Origin: an uncultured Ruminococcus sp.
GTDB taxonomy: Bacteria; Bacillota; Clostridia; Oscillospirales; Acutalibacteraceae
Reading direction: 5' to 3'
Assembly (NCBI GenBank): GCA_902762615.1
Contig: CACWOX010000004.1
Location: 1-64,000 of the forward strand
Length of the DNA stretch: 64,000 nt
The notes beneath the pieces were generated by a model that saw nothing but the letters and a program-made list of their open reading frames with translations, searched no databases and was not told the origin of the DNA. Shown here in pieces: positions 43,760 to 52,858 of this stretch; position 1 is the first letter of the stretch; each line of letters starts with the position of its first letter. The position numbers were made by a program, and so were the translations under genes.

Positions 43760-44507
43760 TTTTGTAGGAGCCGGCTGCGGCGCGGAGGATCTGATTACTG
43801 TCAGAGGCGCAAGGCGGCTCGAAGAAGCCGACGTTATCATATATGCGGGTTCCCTCGTAAATCCCGGGCTTCTGCAATATGCCAAGGCGGGCTGCGAGAT
43901 ACACAACAGCGCATCTATGACACTGGACGAAGTAATAAATGTGATGGAGCAAGCCGAGCGCGAGGGCAAAATGACGGTTCGTCTGCACACAGGTGACCCG
44001 AGCATTTACGGCGCCATCCGTGAGCAGATGGACAGGCTTGATTCTTTGAACATTCCGTATGAAATATGTCCGGGAGTAAGCTCCTTCTGCGGCGCGGCAG
44101 CCTCGCTGAAAGCGGAATACACGCTGCCCGGCGTTTCCCAGACGGTGATCATCACCCGAATGGCAGGTAGAACGCCCGTGCCGGACCGCGAGAGTCTGCC
44201 AAGTCTCGCCGCACACGGAGCGACTATGGTGATATTCCTCAGCGCCGGAATGCTGCCCGAGTTGTCCGGACAGCTGATAGAAGGAGGATATTCTCCCGAC
44301 AGTCCGGCAGCGATTGTCTATAAGGCAAGCTGGCAGGACGAAAAAATCTGCCGCTGCACAGTGAGAGAAATTGCTCAGACCGCTGAAAGCAACGGAATCA
44401 GAAAAACGGCGCTTATCTGCGTAGGCGGATTTTTGGGGGACGATTATTCTCTCTCCAAGCTCTATGACAGCACATTTGAAACCGAATTCAGAAAGGCGTC
44501 ACAATGA
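43752..44507 (+). CDS. cbiF: Cobalt-precorrin-4 C11-methyltransferase
   Basis: A 251-residue SAM-dependent methylase. Characteristic blocks are FVGAGCGAEDLITVRGARRL, IYAGSLVNP and RLHTGDPSIYGAIREQMDRL. It acts before CbiG in the same pathway. It overlaps cbiG by four bases (ATGA). Confidence 0.95.
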   Translation: MVNFVGAGCGAEDLITVRGARRLEEADVIIYAGSLVNPGLLQYAKAGCEIHNSASMTLDEVINVMEQAEREGKMTVRLHTGDPSIYGAIREQMDRLDSLNIPYEICPGVSSFCGAAASLKAEYTLPGVSQTVIITRMAGRTPVPDRESLPSLAAHGATMVIFLSAGMLPELSGQLIEGGYSPDSPAAIVYKASWQDEKICRCTVREIAQTAESNGIRKTALICVGGFLGDDYSLSKLYDSTFETEFRKASQ

Positions 44508-45532
44508 ATATTGCCATAATTGCAGTTACAAAAAACGGAGTGGCGCTTTCCAAAAGAATATCCCTTGCATTGTCGGAAGAAAACTGCAAGAATTACGCCT
44601 TAGAAAAATTTGCCGATGAAGAATGCACTGCCTTTAGCTCACTCAAAGAGCTGACCGCTCAGATCTTTCAGCGAAACGATGCGCTGATTTTCATTTGTGC
44701 CTGCGGCATTGCCGTGCGAATGATCGCACCCCATATCGTATCCAAGCAGAGCGATCCCGCAGTTGTGGTCATCGACGAACAAGGAAAATTTGCGGTTTCG
44801 CTTTTGTCGGGACACATAGGCGGTGCAAATGCACTTGCCGAAAGGGCTGCCCGGATCGTCGGCGCTGTACCTGTGATTACGACTGCCACCGATATCGGCA
44901 GGAGATTTTCTCCCGACAGCTTTGCTGTTGCAAACCGTCTGTATATCGTGGAGCCTGACGCTGCAAAGGCGGTTGCCGCAGCTGTAGTTGACGGCAAAAG
45001 AATTGGTCTGCGCTGCGATTATCCTTTTGATAACGCGCCAATCGAAATTGACACGCAGGGAAACCATGATGCAGGCATTTGTATCTCCGACAGCGTAAAG
45101 AATTCGCCGTTTGCCATTACTTTGCACCTGATACCGAGAAATATTATAATTGGCGCAGGCTGCAAAAAGGACATCTCTCCCGATGTATTCGAGCGCTTCA
45201 TTCTTGACAGGCTCGATGAAAACGGAATACCGATCTGCCGTGTCTGCACTCTGCATACTATAGACGTCAAACGGAATGAGCCTGCAATGAATCAATTCTG
45301 CCGCAAATACGGCATTGAGATGCGCACATTCACAGCCGGACAGCTGATGAACGCCAAAGGCAGCTTTGAAGGGTCGGAATTTGTACTGAAAACCGTTGGC
45401 GCCGACAATGTCTGCGAAAGAAGCGCGGCGCTGGGCGGCAGGATTATCATACACAAGCAATCCGGCTGCGGAGTGACATTCGCGGCAGCCGAAAAAGAAG
45501 TAACTATTGATTTCGGGAGGACACAGAAATGA
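44504..45532 (+). CDS. cbiG: Cobalt-precorrin-5A hydrolase
   Basis: A 342-residue protein that opens the delta-lactone ring and releases acetaldehyde in the anaerobic route. It has the N-terminal domain, a central block LLSGHIGGANALAERAA, and the C-terminal domain with IIGAGCKKDISPDVFERFI. Its presence, with cbiD, marks the oxygen-independent pathway. Confidence 0.94.
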   Translation: MNIAIIAVTKNGVALSKRISLALSEENCKNYALEKFADEECTAFSSLKELTAQIFQRNDALIFICACGIAVRMIAPHIVSKQSDPAVVVIDEQGKFAVSLLSGHIGGANALAERAARIVGAVPVITTATDIGRRFSPDSFAVANRLYIVEPDAAKAVAAAVVDGKRIGLRCDYPFDNAPIEIDTQGNHDAGICISDSVKNSPFAITLHLIPRNIIIGAGCKKDISPDVFERFILDRLDENGIPICRVCTLHTIDVKRNEPAMNQFCRKYGIEMRTFTAGQLMNAKGSFEGSEFVLKTVGADNVCERSAALGGRIIIHKQSGCGVTFAAAEKEVTIDFGRTQK

Positions 45533-46260
45533 AGAAGCTGTATGTTGTGGGATTCGGACCCGGCAGCCGGAACGGAATGACTCTGCGCGCACAGGCGGCT
45601 ATAGAAGCGTCCGACACGGTGGTTGGATATACCGTTTATGCCGAGATCATAAGGAGCTTTTTCCCTGAAAAGGATATCAGCTCCACCGCCATGCGTCATG
45701 AACGCGAGCGTGTGGAATATTCATTGCAGAGAGCCGCGGCAGGATACACAGTGTGTCTTGTGTGCAGCGGAGACAGCCAGCTTTACGGCTTGGCAGGACT
45801 GGCACTGGAAATGTCTCCGGAATATCCTGATGTGGATATTGAAATAGTGCCGGGTGTAACGGCAGCGCTCAGCGGAGGCGCCGTACTCGGTGCGCCGCTG
45901 ACACATGATTTTGCGGTAATAAGCCTCTCCGACCTGCTCACGCCAATAGAGAAAATATACAAACGGCTGGAATGTGCAGCGATGGGCGATTTCACTGTAG
46001 CGCTTTACAATCCGTCTTCCAAGAAGCGGCAGGAATATCTCAAAAAGGCTTGTGAGATACTTCTGCGTCACAAATCGCCTGAAACGGTATGCGGCTATGT
46101 AAGAAATATCGGCAGAGAAGGAGAGCAGAGCCGGATTCTCACTCTCGCCGAGCTTATAAATGAGCAAGTGGATATGTTCACAACGGTCTTTATCGGCAAC
46201 AGCGAGACAAAGCTCGTAAACGGAAAAATGGTAACTCCAAGGGGCTATAGACATGACTGA
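45529..46260 (+). CDS. cbiH: Cobalt-precorrin-3B C17-methyltransferase (ring contraction)
   Basis: A 243-residue methylase with the N-terminal VVGFGPGSRNGMTLRAQAAI, VCSGDSQLYGLAG, and PGVTAALSGGAVLGAPLTHDF. It methylates C17 and contracts the ring. It overlaps both neighbours by a few bases. Confidence 0.95.
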   Translation: MKKLYVVGFGPGSRNGMTLRAQAAIEASDTVVGYTVYAEIIRSFFPEKDISSTAMRHERERVEYSLQRAAAGYTVCLVCSGDSQLYGLAGLALEMSPEYPDVDIEIVPGVTAALSGGAVLGAPLTHDFAVISLSDLLTPIEKIYKRLECAAMGDFTVALYNPSSKKRQEYLKKACEILLRHKSPETVCGYVRNIGREGEQSRILTLAELINEQVDMFTTVFIGNSETKLVNGKMVTPRGYRHD

Positions 46261-47026
46261 TATCGAAAGACACATTCTGATATTTGGCGGCACTACCGAA
46301 GGGCGGCAGCTTGCCGAATTTTGCGAGAAAAACAAAATTCCGGCATACGTCAGCGCCGCGACCGAATACGGCGGATCGCTTATACAGCAAACGCATTTTG
46401 TCAGTGTGATCATCGGAAGAAAAAGCGCAGACGAGATCAGCGCATTCATTTCCGGAAACAACATAACTCTTGTTCTGGACGCAACTCACCCGTTTGCAAC
46501 AGAGGCAAGCAGGAATATCGCAAGCGCCTGCCGTTCTCGGAAAATAAGATATATCCGCGTACTGCGGCAACGCGATTCAGGCGGCAACGGCATATATTTT
46601 GACGCAATACCGCAGGTTGTGGACTATCTGAACGAGCATACGGAGGGAACTGTTTTTATCACAACAGGAAGCAAGGAACTGCATCTCTATCGTGGCATAA
46701 AAAATTACTCCGAAAGGTGCGCTGCCCGCATTCTTCCGGCAGAAGGTGCTCTGGAAAAATGCCTGTCGCTCGGCTTCAGGGAAAAAATGATTATCATGCA
46801 GAGGGGTCCGTTTACCGAAGCGCAGAATATTGAGCATCTCAGGCAATTTGGAGCGGCTTTTCTGGTCACCAAGGAGAGCGGAGCCGCCGGCGGCTTTGAA
46901 GCAAAGCGGAGCGCATCGCAGAAGTGCGGCGCTGAGTTTCTTGTCATACGCAGACCGGATGAAAGCGGCATTTTGCCGGAGGAAGCCGAGAGAATCATGA
47001 TTCAGGAAAACGGAGAGAACAAATGA
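46253..47026 (+). CDS. cbiJ: Cobalt-precorrin-6A reductase
   Basis: A 257-residue NAD(P)H-dependent reductase of the CbiJ/CobK family. The N-terminal ILIFGGTTEGRQLAEFC, the DATHPFATEASRNI block and the C-terminal LVTKESGAAGGFEAK are diagnostic. The length is normal. Confidence 0.94.
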   Translation: MTDIERHILIFGGTTEGRQLAEFCEKNKIPAYVSAATEYGGSLIQQTHFVSVIIGRKSADEISAFISGNNITLVLDATHPFATEASRNIASACRSRKIRYIRVLRQRDSGGNGIYFDAIPQVVDYLNEHTEGTVFITTGSKELHLYRGIKNYSERCAARILPAEGALEKCLSLGFREKMIIMQRGPFTEAQNIEHLRQFGAAFLVTKESGAAGGFEAKRSASQKCGAEFLVIRRPDESGILPEEAERIMIQENGENK

Positions 47027-48219
47027 AAAAACATGTCATGATAACAGGCACAGGCATGGACGGCAACAGGACGCTTACCTGTGAAGCAAAGCAGGCAATA
47101 GAAAAAGCCGATCTTCTCATAGGTGCTGCCAGAATGCTTAAACCCTTTGAGCATTGCGGCAAGCCCATGATCAACTGCTATGAAAGCCGGAGAATCGCCG
47201 GACATATTGCCGAAAGCAGCTACAGTAATATCGCGGTGCTGGTTTCGGGCGATTGCGGATTTTACAGCGCGGCAGGTTCACTTCTTCCGTTGCTCGGTGA
47301 GTATGAAACGGAGCTTGTCTGCGGCATTTCAACCCCCGTCTATTTTTGCTCAAGGGTAGGCTTGCAGTGGTCGGATATGCGCTTTGTGAGCCTTCACGGA
47401 GCAAACGCTCCGATAGTCCGTAACGTCTGCTCACACAGATATACATTTTTCCTTCTGGGTGGAAGCGCCGAACCGTCCATAATATGCCGCCGTCTCTGCG
47501 AATACGGCAGGGAAGACGTTCAGGTGTATATCGGTGAAAACCTTGCCTCAGAAAACGAGAGGATTTCCAAGGGAGCGGCAAGAGATTTTATTGATTTTAA
47601 AGCGGACAAGCTGTGTGCTCTGATAGTGGTAAATGATAATTACGAAAGGTACATTCCGTCGTGTATCGACGATGATCAATTCATACGCGGCGGCGTACCG
47701 ATGACCAAAGCCGAGGTGCGGGGTTTGTGCGTAGCTAAGCTGCATATCGGCGAGAATGACGTCTGCTGGGATATCGGCTGCGGCACAGGCTCGGTATCTG
47801 TGGAAATGGCATTCCGGTGCCGAATGGGCAGAGTGCTTGCAGTGGATAAAAGCGAAGAGGCAATTTCGCTCACAAGGCAGAATATGCTTCAATTCGGTTG
47901 TGACAATATCGAGCTGATTTGCGGCAGCGCTGAAGATGTCGTCGAAGACCTGCCAGCGCCGGACTGTGTATTTATCGGAGGTTCAGGCGGCAGTCTGGAA
48001 AGTATTATCAAAAATGCCGCCACGAAAAATCCCGATGTGAAAACAGTCATAACAGCCGTGTCGCTCGAAACGCTAAACAAATGTTCCGAAGTCTTTGCAG
48101 ACTGCGGATTTGAATCCGAAATCACGCAGGTCGCCGTGACACGCACACGAAGGGTCGGCAGTCACACTATACTTGCCGCCGAAAATCCGATCTTTATTAT
48201 CAAAAGGAAAATGAGCTGA
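47023..48219 (+). CDS. cbiET: Bifunctional cobalt-precorrin-7 C5- and C15-methyltransferase/decarboxylase (CbiE-CbiT fusion)
   Basis: A 398-residue fusion equivalent to CobL. The N-terminal half (to about residue 205) is a CbiE methylase (ITGTGMDGNRTLTCEAKQAI, VSGDCGFYSAAGSLL). The C-terminal half is CbiT, beginning GGVPMTKAEVRGLCVAKL with the SAM loop WDIGCGTGSVSVEMA. It methylates C5 and C15 and decarboxylates the acetate on ring C. Confidence 0.95.
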   Translation: MKKHVMITGTGMDGNRTLTCEAKQAIEKADLLIGAARMLKPFEHCGKPMINCYESRRIAGHIAESSYSNIAVLVSGDCGFYSAAGSLLPLLGEYETELVCGISTPVYFCSRVGLQWSDMRFVSLHGANAPIVRNVCSHRYTFFLLGGSAEPSIICRRLCEYGREDVQVYIGENLASENERISKGAARDFIDFKADKLCALIVVNDNYERYIPSCIDDDQFIRGGVPMTKAEVRGLCVAKLHIGENDVCWDIGCGTGSVSVEMAFRCRMGRVLAVDKSEEAISLTRQNMLQFGCDNIELICGSAEDVVEDLPAPDCVFIGGSGGSLESIIKNAATKNPDVKTVITAVSLETLNKCSEVFADCGFESEITQVAVTRTRRVGSHTILAAENPIFIIKRKMS

Positions 48220-48223
48220 CGCA

Positions 48224-49582
48224 ATGAAAAGATTTATGATAGCCGGGACTCGCAGCGGCAGCGGGAAAACCACCGTCACATGCGCCGTGCTCCGTGCCCT
48301 TGTCAACAGAGGGTATGAGGTCGCTTCCTTCAAATGCGGTCCCGATTACATTGACCCGATGTTTCACAGCAGAATCATTGGAACCGATTCCCACAATCTG
48401 GACAGATTTTTCTGCACGAGGGAAACGGTCAGTTACCTCATGCAAAAATACTTCCGAGAGGTCAATGTCATCGAAGGAGTAATGGGCTTTTACGACGGAG
48501 TGAAGGGCGCTGCTTCATCGCATCAGGTGGCAGTGGAAACAGACACGCCGGTTGTCCTTGTGATAGACTGCAAGGGCATGAGCGATTCAATAGGAGCCAT
48601 AATGCAGGGATTTCTCAGCTACCGACAGCCCAATACCATAATAGGCTTTATCTTCAACCGACTGCCTGAGAGCCTTGTGGAGCTTGCTCAGTCGCTTTGC
48701 AGGAAAATGAAGGTAACCTACTTCGGCAGACTTCCCGATTCAGCCGAATGTACGATCGAGAGCCGCCATCTCGGGCTTGTGACTGCGGCGGAAATCGCAG
48801 GGCTTGAGGAAAAAACAAACCGCCTTGCCGTTCTTGCCGAGCAAAACATATTGCTTGACAGGCTGCTTGCATTGACGGAAAGTAATCCCGTCATCAACCC
48901 GATTCCGCAAATAATAGCAGACTGCTCGCCAGAAAAGGTGCGTATTGCCGTAGCCGACGATAACGCCTTTTGCTTTTATTACAAAGAGAATCTTGACCTC
49001 CTGCGGGAACTGGGCTGCGAACTGGTGAGCTTCTCTCCGCTGCGTGACCAATCGCTTCCGCGGGGAATAAGCGGACTGCTGATAGGCGGCGGTTATCCCG
49101 AGCTTTATTCCGGGCAGCTGAGCCGCAACGTGCGTTTGCTTCGTGAGATGAAGGAGCGGATCATAGACGGACTTCCCACCGTTGCGGAGTGCGGAGGCTT
49201 CATGTTTCTTCACGAACAAATGCAGGGTGATGATGGTAACTACTACCAAATGGCAGGTGTTATAAGCGGCAGAGCTTTCAGGACAGGCAGGCTCCAGCGC
49301 TTCGGGTATATCACTCTGACCGCCGGTTGCGACAGCCTTCTTTGCGGCAAAGGACAGCGTATGGCAGCGCACGAATTCCACTACTGGGACAGCACTGCCC
49401 CCGGCGCGGATTATAATGCGCTTAAAGCGAGCAACGCAACGGAATATAGCTGCTGCCATGCCACACCGACCCTTTACGCAGGATTCCCGCATATTTATTT
49501 TTATTCCGACCCGACCATTGCAAAAAAATTTGTCAAAAAATGCATTGAATACAAGGAAACCAGGACCCATGGAATTAATTAA
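48224..49582 (+). CDS. cbiA: Cobyrinate a,c-diamide synthase
   Basis: A 452-residue glutamine amidotransferase that amidates the a and c side chains. The P-loop GTRSGSGKTT begins at residue 8, followed by FKCGPDYIDPMFH. The C-terminal GATase domain has LLIGGGYPELY and the nucleophile-cysteine block VAECGGFMFL. It overlaps cobT by 14 bases. Confidence 0.95.
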   Translation: MKRFMIAGTRSGSGKTTVTCAVLRALVNRGYEVASFKCGPDYIDPMFHSRIIGTDSHNLDRFFCTRETVSYLMQKYFREVNVIEGVMGFYDGVKGAASSHQVAVETDTPVVLVIDCKGMSDSIGAIMQGFLSYRQPNTIIGFIFNRLPESLVELAQSLCRKMKVTYFGRLPDSAECTIESRHLGLVTAAEIAGLEEKTNRLAVLAEQNILLDRLLALTESNPVINPIPQIIADCSPEKVRIAVADDNAFCFYYKENLDLLRELGCELVSFSPLRDQSLPRGISGLLIGGGYPELYSGQLSRNVRLLREMKERIIDGLPTVAECGGFMFLHEQMQGDDGNYYQMAGVISGRAFRTGRLQRFGYITLTAGCDSLLCGKGQRMAAHEFHYWDSTAPGADYNALKASNATEYSCCHATPTLYAGFPHIYFYSDPTIAKKFVKKCIEYKETRTHGIN

Positions 49583-50618
49583 AAGCATAACATATCCCGA
49601 CCGGAAAGCAATGGAGCTTGCCGGAAAGAAATGGGACGGCGTTGCAAAGCCGCTGGGCAGCTTAGGACTGCTGGAAGAGGCGGTCATACAGATTGCCGGC
49701 ATAAAGGGAAGCGCGGATTTTACACTTGAAAAACGCTGCGCGGTTGTGATGTGCGCCGATAACGGAGTGATCAGCGAAGGCGTTACTCAATCCGGCAGCG
49801 AGGTAACGGGAATCGTTGCCCGCGCGATAGCGGAGGGAACGTCAAATGTAAACCTCATCGCCCACAAATTCGGCACTTCGGTTATTCCGGTCGATATAGG
49901 CATGAAGGATACGATTTCAGCACCGAATCTGGTAATGCGAAAAATCCGCAACGGCACTTTCAACATAGCCAATGGCTCTGCCATGAGCCTTGACGAGGCG
50001 CAGAGGGCGGTTTCGGTCGGCATTGATATCGTCAGAACGCTGAGTGAAAAGGGCATTGACATCATCGTGACAGGTGAAATGGGAATAGGCAACACCACCA
50101 CATCGAGTGCAATCGCCTCAGTGCTGCTCGGGCTGCCGCCCGAAAGAGTCACAGGCAGAGGTGCCGGACTTGACAGCGCGGGTCTCAAGCGCAAGACCGA
50201 AGTCATTCGCAGGGCGGTTGAGATTAACGCCCCCGATAAAAGCAGACCTATGGAATTGCTTGCAAAACTCGGCGGCTTTGACATTGCGGGAATGGCAGGA
50301 CTGTTTCTCGGAGGCGGGATTTATAAAATCCCTGTGGTAATCGACGGCTTCATTTCTGCGGTCGCTGCCGCGATAGCTGTCGGAATATGCCCTGCCGCAC
50401 GGGAATATATGCTCTGTTCCCATGTTTCAAAGGAGCCTGCCGGAATGCTGCTGCTTAATTACCTCGGAAAAAAGCCGCTTATCACGTCGGAGCTATGTCT
50501 TGGCGAAGGGACAGGCGGACTTTTCCTGCTTCCGATGCTCGACGGAGCGCTTGCGGTCTACCATTCCTCCCACAGATTTGACAACCTGCCTATGGAAAGG
50601 TATGTGAAGCTGAATTGA
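49569..50618 (+). CDS. cobT: Nicotinate-nucleotide:dimethylbenzimidazole phosphoribosyltransferase
   Basis: A 349-residue enzyme that activates the lower-ligand base as its alpha-ribotide. Hallmarks are KPLGSLGLLE, VMCADNGVISEGVTQSG, GEMGIGNTTTSSAI and the catalytic Glu (E313) in LGEGTGGLFL. The ATG at 49569 gives the normal N-terminus; the frame extends upstream only within cbiA. No lower-ligand synthesis genes (bluB or bza) are visible, so the base may be scavenged. Confidence 0.94.
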   Translation: MELIKSITYPDRKAMELAGKKWDGVAKPLGSLGLLEEAVIQIAGIKGSADFTLEKRCAVVMCADNGVISEGVTQSGSEVTGIVARAIAEGTSNVNLIAHKFGTSVIPVDIGMKDTISAPNLVMRKIRNGTFNIANGSAMSLDEAQRAVSVGIDIVRTLSEKGIDIIVTGEMGIGNTTTSSAIASVLLGLPPERVTGRGAGLDSAGLKRKTEVIRRAVEINAPDKSRPMELLAKLGGFDIAGMAGLFLGGGIYKIPVVIDGFISAVAAAIAVGICPAAREYMLCSHVSKEPAGMLLLNYLGKKPLITSELCLGEGTGGLFLLPMLDGALAVYHSSHRFDNLPMERYVKLN

Positions 50619-51142
50619 TGATACTTATTACCGGAGGCAGCAAATGCGGCAAATCTGCGCTTGGGGAAAAGCTGCTCTGCTCCTGCCATATGCCGAAAAT
50701 TTATATTGCCACCATGCTTCCGTACGGAGATGAAGCGCATGAGGCTATATCACGCCACCGCAAAATACGTGAAGGAAAAGGGTTTGAAACGGTGGAAAGA
50801 TACACCGATATAGATTCCCTGTGTATTCCGGACGGATGCGCTGTGCTGCTGGAATGTATGGGTAATCTCTGCGCTAACGAAATGTTTGAAGCAGGCGAAT
50901 GTGACCCATGTTCAAAGATCATTGACGGCATTAATAAGCTCACGGAACGCGCCTCACTTCTTGTGGTGATCACCAATCAGGTGGACAGCGACGGCATAAA
51001 ATACTCCAAGGAAACCATGCGCTACATTGAAAACATGGGAAGAATTAACGCCGCACTCGCCCAAATCTCAGACTGTGCCATTGAATCGGTCTGCGGTATT
51101 CCTGTATTTCTCAAAGGAGGTCTGCCCGAATGTCTGTCATAA
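50618..51142 (+). CDS. cobU: Adenosylcobinamide kinase/phosphate guanylyltransferase
   Basis: A 174-residue bifunctional enzyme of nucleotide-loop assembly. The P-loop is GGSKCGKSA (6-14), then YIATMLPYGDEAHEAISRHRK with the histidine that carries the GMP. LLECMGNLCANEMFE corresponds to the usual Walker-B region. The ATG at 50618 overlaps the cobT stop by one base. Confidence 0.92.
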   Translation: MILITGGSKCGKSALGEKLLCSCHMPKIYIATMLPYGDEAHEAISRHRKIREGKGFETVERYTDIDSLCIPDGCAVLLECMGNLCANEMFEAGECDPCSKIIDGINKLTERASLLVVITNQVDSDGIKYSKETMRYIENMGRINAALAQISDCAIESVCGIPVFLKGGLPECLS

Positions 51143-51906
51143 GATCATTTTTTTCAGCCTTTCTCATGTACTCCCGCATACCCATGCCGACGGTGGAATG
51201 GAAGGAGGAAAACCGACGCTATTCGCTTTGCTTTTTTCCTGTGTGCGGCATTGCCATTGCCGCCGTGTTGATGTTGTGGCAATGGCTTTGTATAAATGCG
51301 GGAATCGGCGAGCTGCTTTTTGCGGCGGTGTGCGTTGCCATTCCCGTTGTTGTAACGGGGGGAATCCACCTTGACGGATTCTGCGATGTGTGCGACGCAG
51401 TGGCTTCATGTGCGTCAAAGGAAAAAATGCTCCAAATAATGAGCGACCCGCATATAGGCTCATTTGCGGCAATACGCGCGGGACTGTATTTAATCCTTCA
51501 GCTCGGAATTTTTTCACAAATCAAATCTATGCGCCTGATGCTGATTTGTTCGCTCTGCTTTGTGGTATCAAGGGCGCTTAGCGGTCTTGCAGCGGTCACA
51601 TTTCGCTCGGCAAAGAGGGAAGGCACACTTCAGCAGTTTGTCCGTCCCGCACACAGAGTTATCACTGTAATATGCGAAATATGCTGGATAACGGCAGTTT
51701 CAGCCGCCGCACTTGCAATTGACGCTGATTTGGGGATTGCTGCGATGATCGGCATGGCTGTGGTGTTGGTTTATTACAGAATATTTTCATATAAAAAATT
51801 CGGCGGCATTACCGGCGATTTAGCGGGGTATTTTCTTCAGCTCTGTGAGCTTGCGGGACCTGCCTGTGCTGTGGCTGCCGATATGCTAAGGAGGGCGTTG
51901 CTGTGA
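51130..51906 (+). CDS. cobS: Adenosylcobinamide-GDP ribazoletransferase (cobalamin synthase)
   Basis: A 258-residue membrane enzyme that joins GDP-cobinamide and alpha-ribazole. The N-terminal FSAFLMYSRIPMP and the DGFCDVCDAVASCASKEKML block (Asp-rich) are typical, with five or six membrane segments. AAAGGAGG precedes the ATG. It overlaps cobU by 13 bases. Confidence 0.93.
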   Translation: MSVIRSFFSAFLMYSRIPMPTVEWKEENRRYSLCFFPVCGIAIAAVLMLWQWLCINAGIGELLFAAVCVAIPVVVTGGIHLDGFCDVCDAVASCASKEKMLQIMSDPHIGSFAAIRAGLYLILQLGIFSQIKSMRLMLICSLCFVVSRALSGLAAVTFRSAKREGTLQQFVRPAHRVITVICEICWITAVSAAALAIDADLGIAAMIGMAVVLVYYRIFSYKKFGGITGDLAGYFLQLCELAGPACAVAADMLRRALL

Positions 51907-52283
51907 GACTTATCATCGGAGGAGCTTATCAGGGCAAAGCGGAATATGCCGTGAATATGTACGGTTTATGCCCGAAAGAAATAGTGGATTGTGAGCATTT
52001 CGACCCGAAGGATTTTGATTCGCTGAAATGCGTATGCAATTACCATTGCTTCATCAAAAATCAATTACAGAATGGGGCAGACATCATCAAAATCACGTCT
52101 GAAATCATTTCCGGAAATCCGGAATTGATCATTATCATGGATGAGGTCGGAAGCGGGATAATTCCTATGGAGCGCTTTGAGCGAAAATGGCGTGAAGCGG
52201 TCGGCAGGACGGGCTGTTATCTGGCGGCTCACGCTGAGAGTGTGGAGCGGATAGTCTGCGGATACGGGGTGAGACTCAAATGA
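51903..52283 (+). CDS. Short CobU-like protein, probably without transferase activity
   Basis: A 126-residue protein related to CobU. The P-loop is GGAYQGKAEYA and the C-terminal block IIIMDEVGSGIIPMERFERKWREA matches the end of CobU. The middle part with the GMP-accepting histidine and its surrounding R-x-H-x-R pattern is missing. A full CobU lies two genes upstream, so this could be a second kinase-only enzyme, a regulator, or a decaying copy. GTG start overlapping cobS (GTGA). Confidence 0.78.
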   Translation: MRLIIGGAYQGKAEYAVNMYGLCPKEIVDCEHFDPKDFDSLKCVCNYHCFIKNQLQNGADIIKITSEIISGNPELIIIMDEVGSGIIPMERFERKWREAVGRTGCYLAAHAESVERIVCGYGVRLK

Positions 52284-52840
52284 AGAAAATTATTCTTATC
52301 CGCCATGGCAAAACAATTGGCAACACCGAGGCAAGATATATCGGAACCACAGACCAGCCTTTGTGCGATGAAGGAATCGCCGCGCTGCGTGAAATGAAAT
52401 ATCCGCAGCCTGACATTATCTTTTGCAGCCCGATGAAGCGTTGCCTGCAGACGGCTTCTTTGATTTATCCTGATTTGGCTCCCAGAATTGTGCGCGATCT
52501 GCGCGAATGTGAATTCGGAGATTTTGAGAGAAAGAATCATGCGGAGCTTGACGGCAATGAATACTACCAGCGCTGGATTGACAGCGGCGGCAGTCTGCCA
52601 TTCCCGAACGGCGAGTCTCCCAACGGATTCAGACAGCGCGTTGCAAACGCATTTGTTGCATGTGTCAATTCCGCTGCATTCGGCAGCGCGGCGTTTGTTG
52701 TCCACGGCGGCACGATCATGGCGGTCATGGAGGCATTTGCCATTCCCCAAAAATCTTATTTTGACTACATGGTTAAAAACGGGCATGGTTTCATCGGGAA
52801 TTTTGACGGCGCTCGGATCACAGACGCTGTCGAACTATGA
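52280..52840 (+). CDS. cobC: Histidine phosphatase, probably alpha-ribazole-5'-phosphate phosphatase
   Basis: A 186-residue phosphoglycerate-mutase-like enzyme with the catalytic RHGKT (R8, H9), ECEFGDFERKNHAEL, and the second histidine in VVHGGTIMAVM. In this setting it would remove the phosphate from alpha-ribazole phosphate or from adenosylcobalamin phosphate. The family is broad, so specificity rests on context. Confidence 0.88.
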   Translation: MKKIILIRHGKTIGNTEARYIGTTDQPLCDEGIAALREMKYPQPDIIFCSPMKRCLQTASLIYPDLAPRIVRDLRECEFGDFERKNHAELDGNEYYQRWIDSGGSLPFPNGESPNGFRQRVANAFVACVNSAAFGSAAFVVHGGTIMAVMEAFAIPQKSYFDYMVKNGHGFIGNFDGARITDAVEL

Positions 52841-52858
52841 GGGGAGAGGATTCTCACG

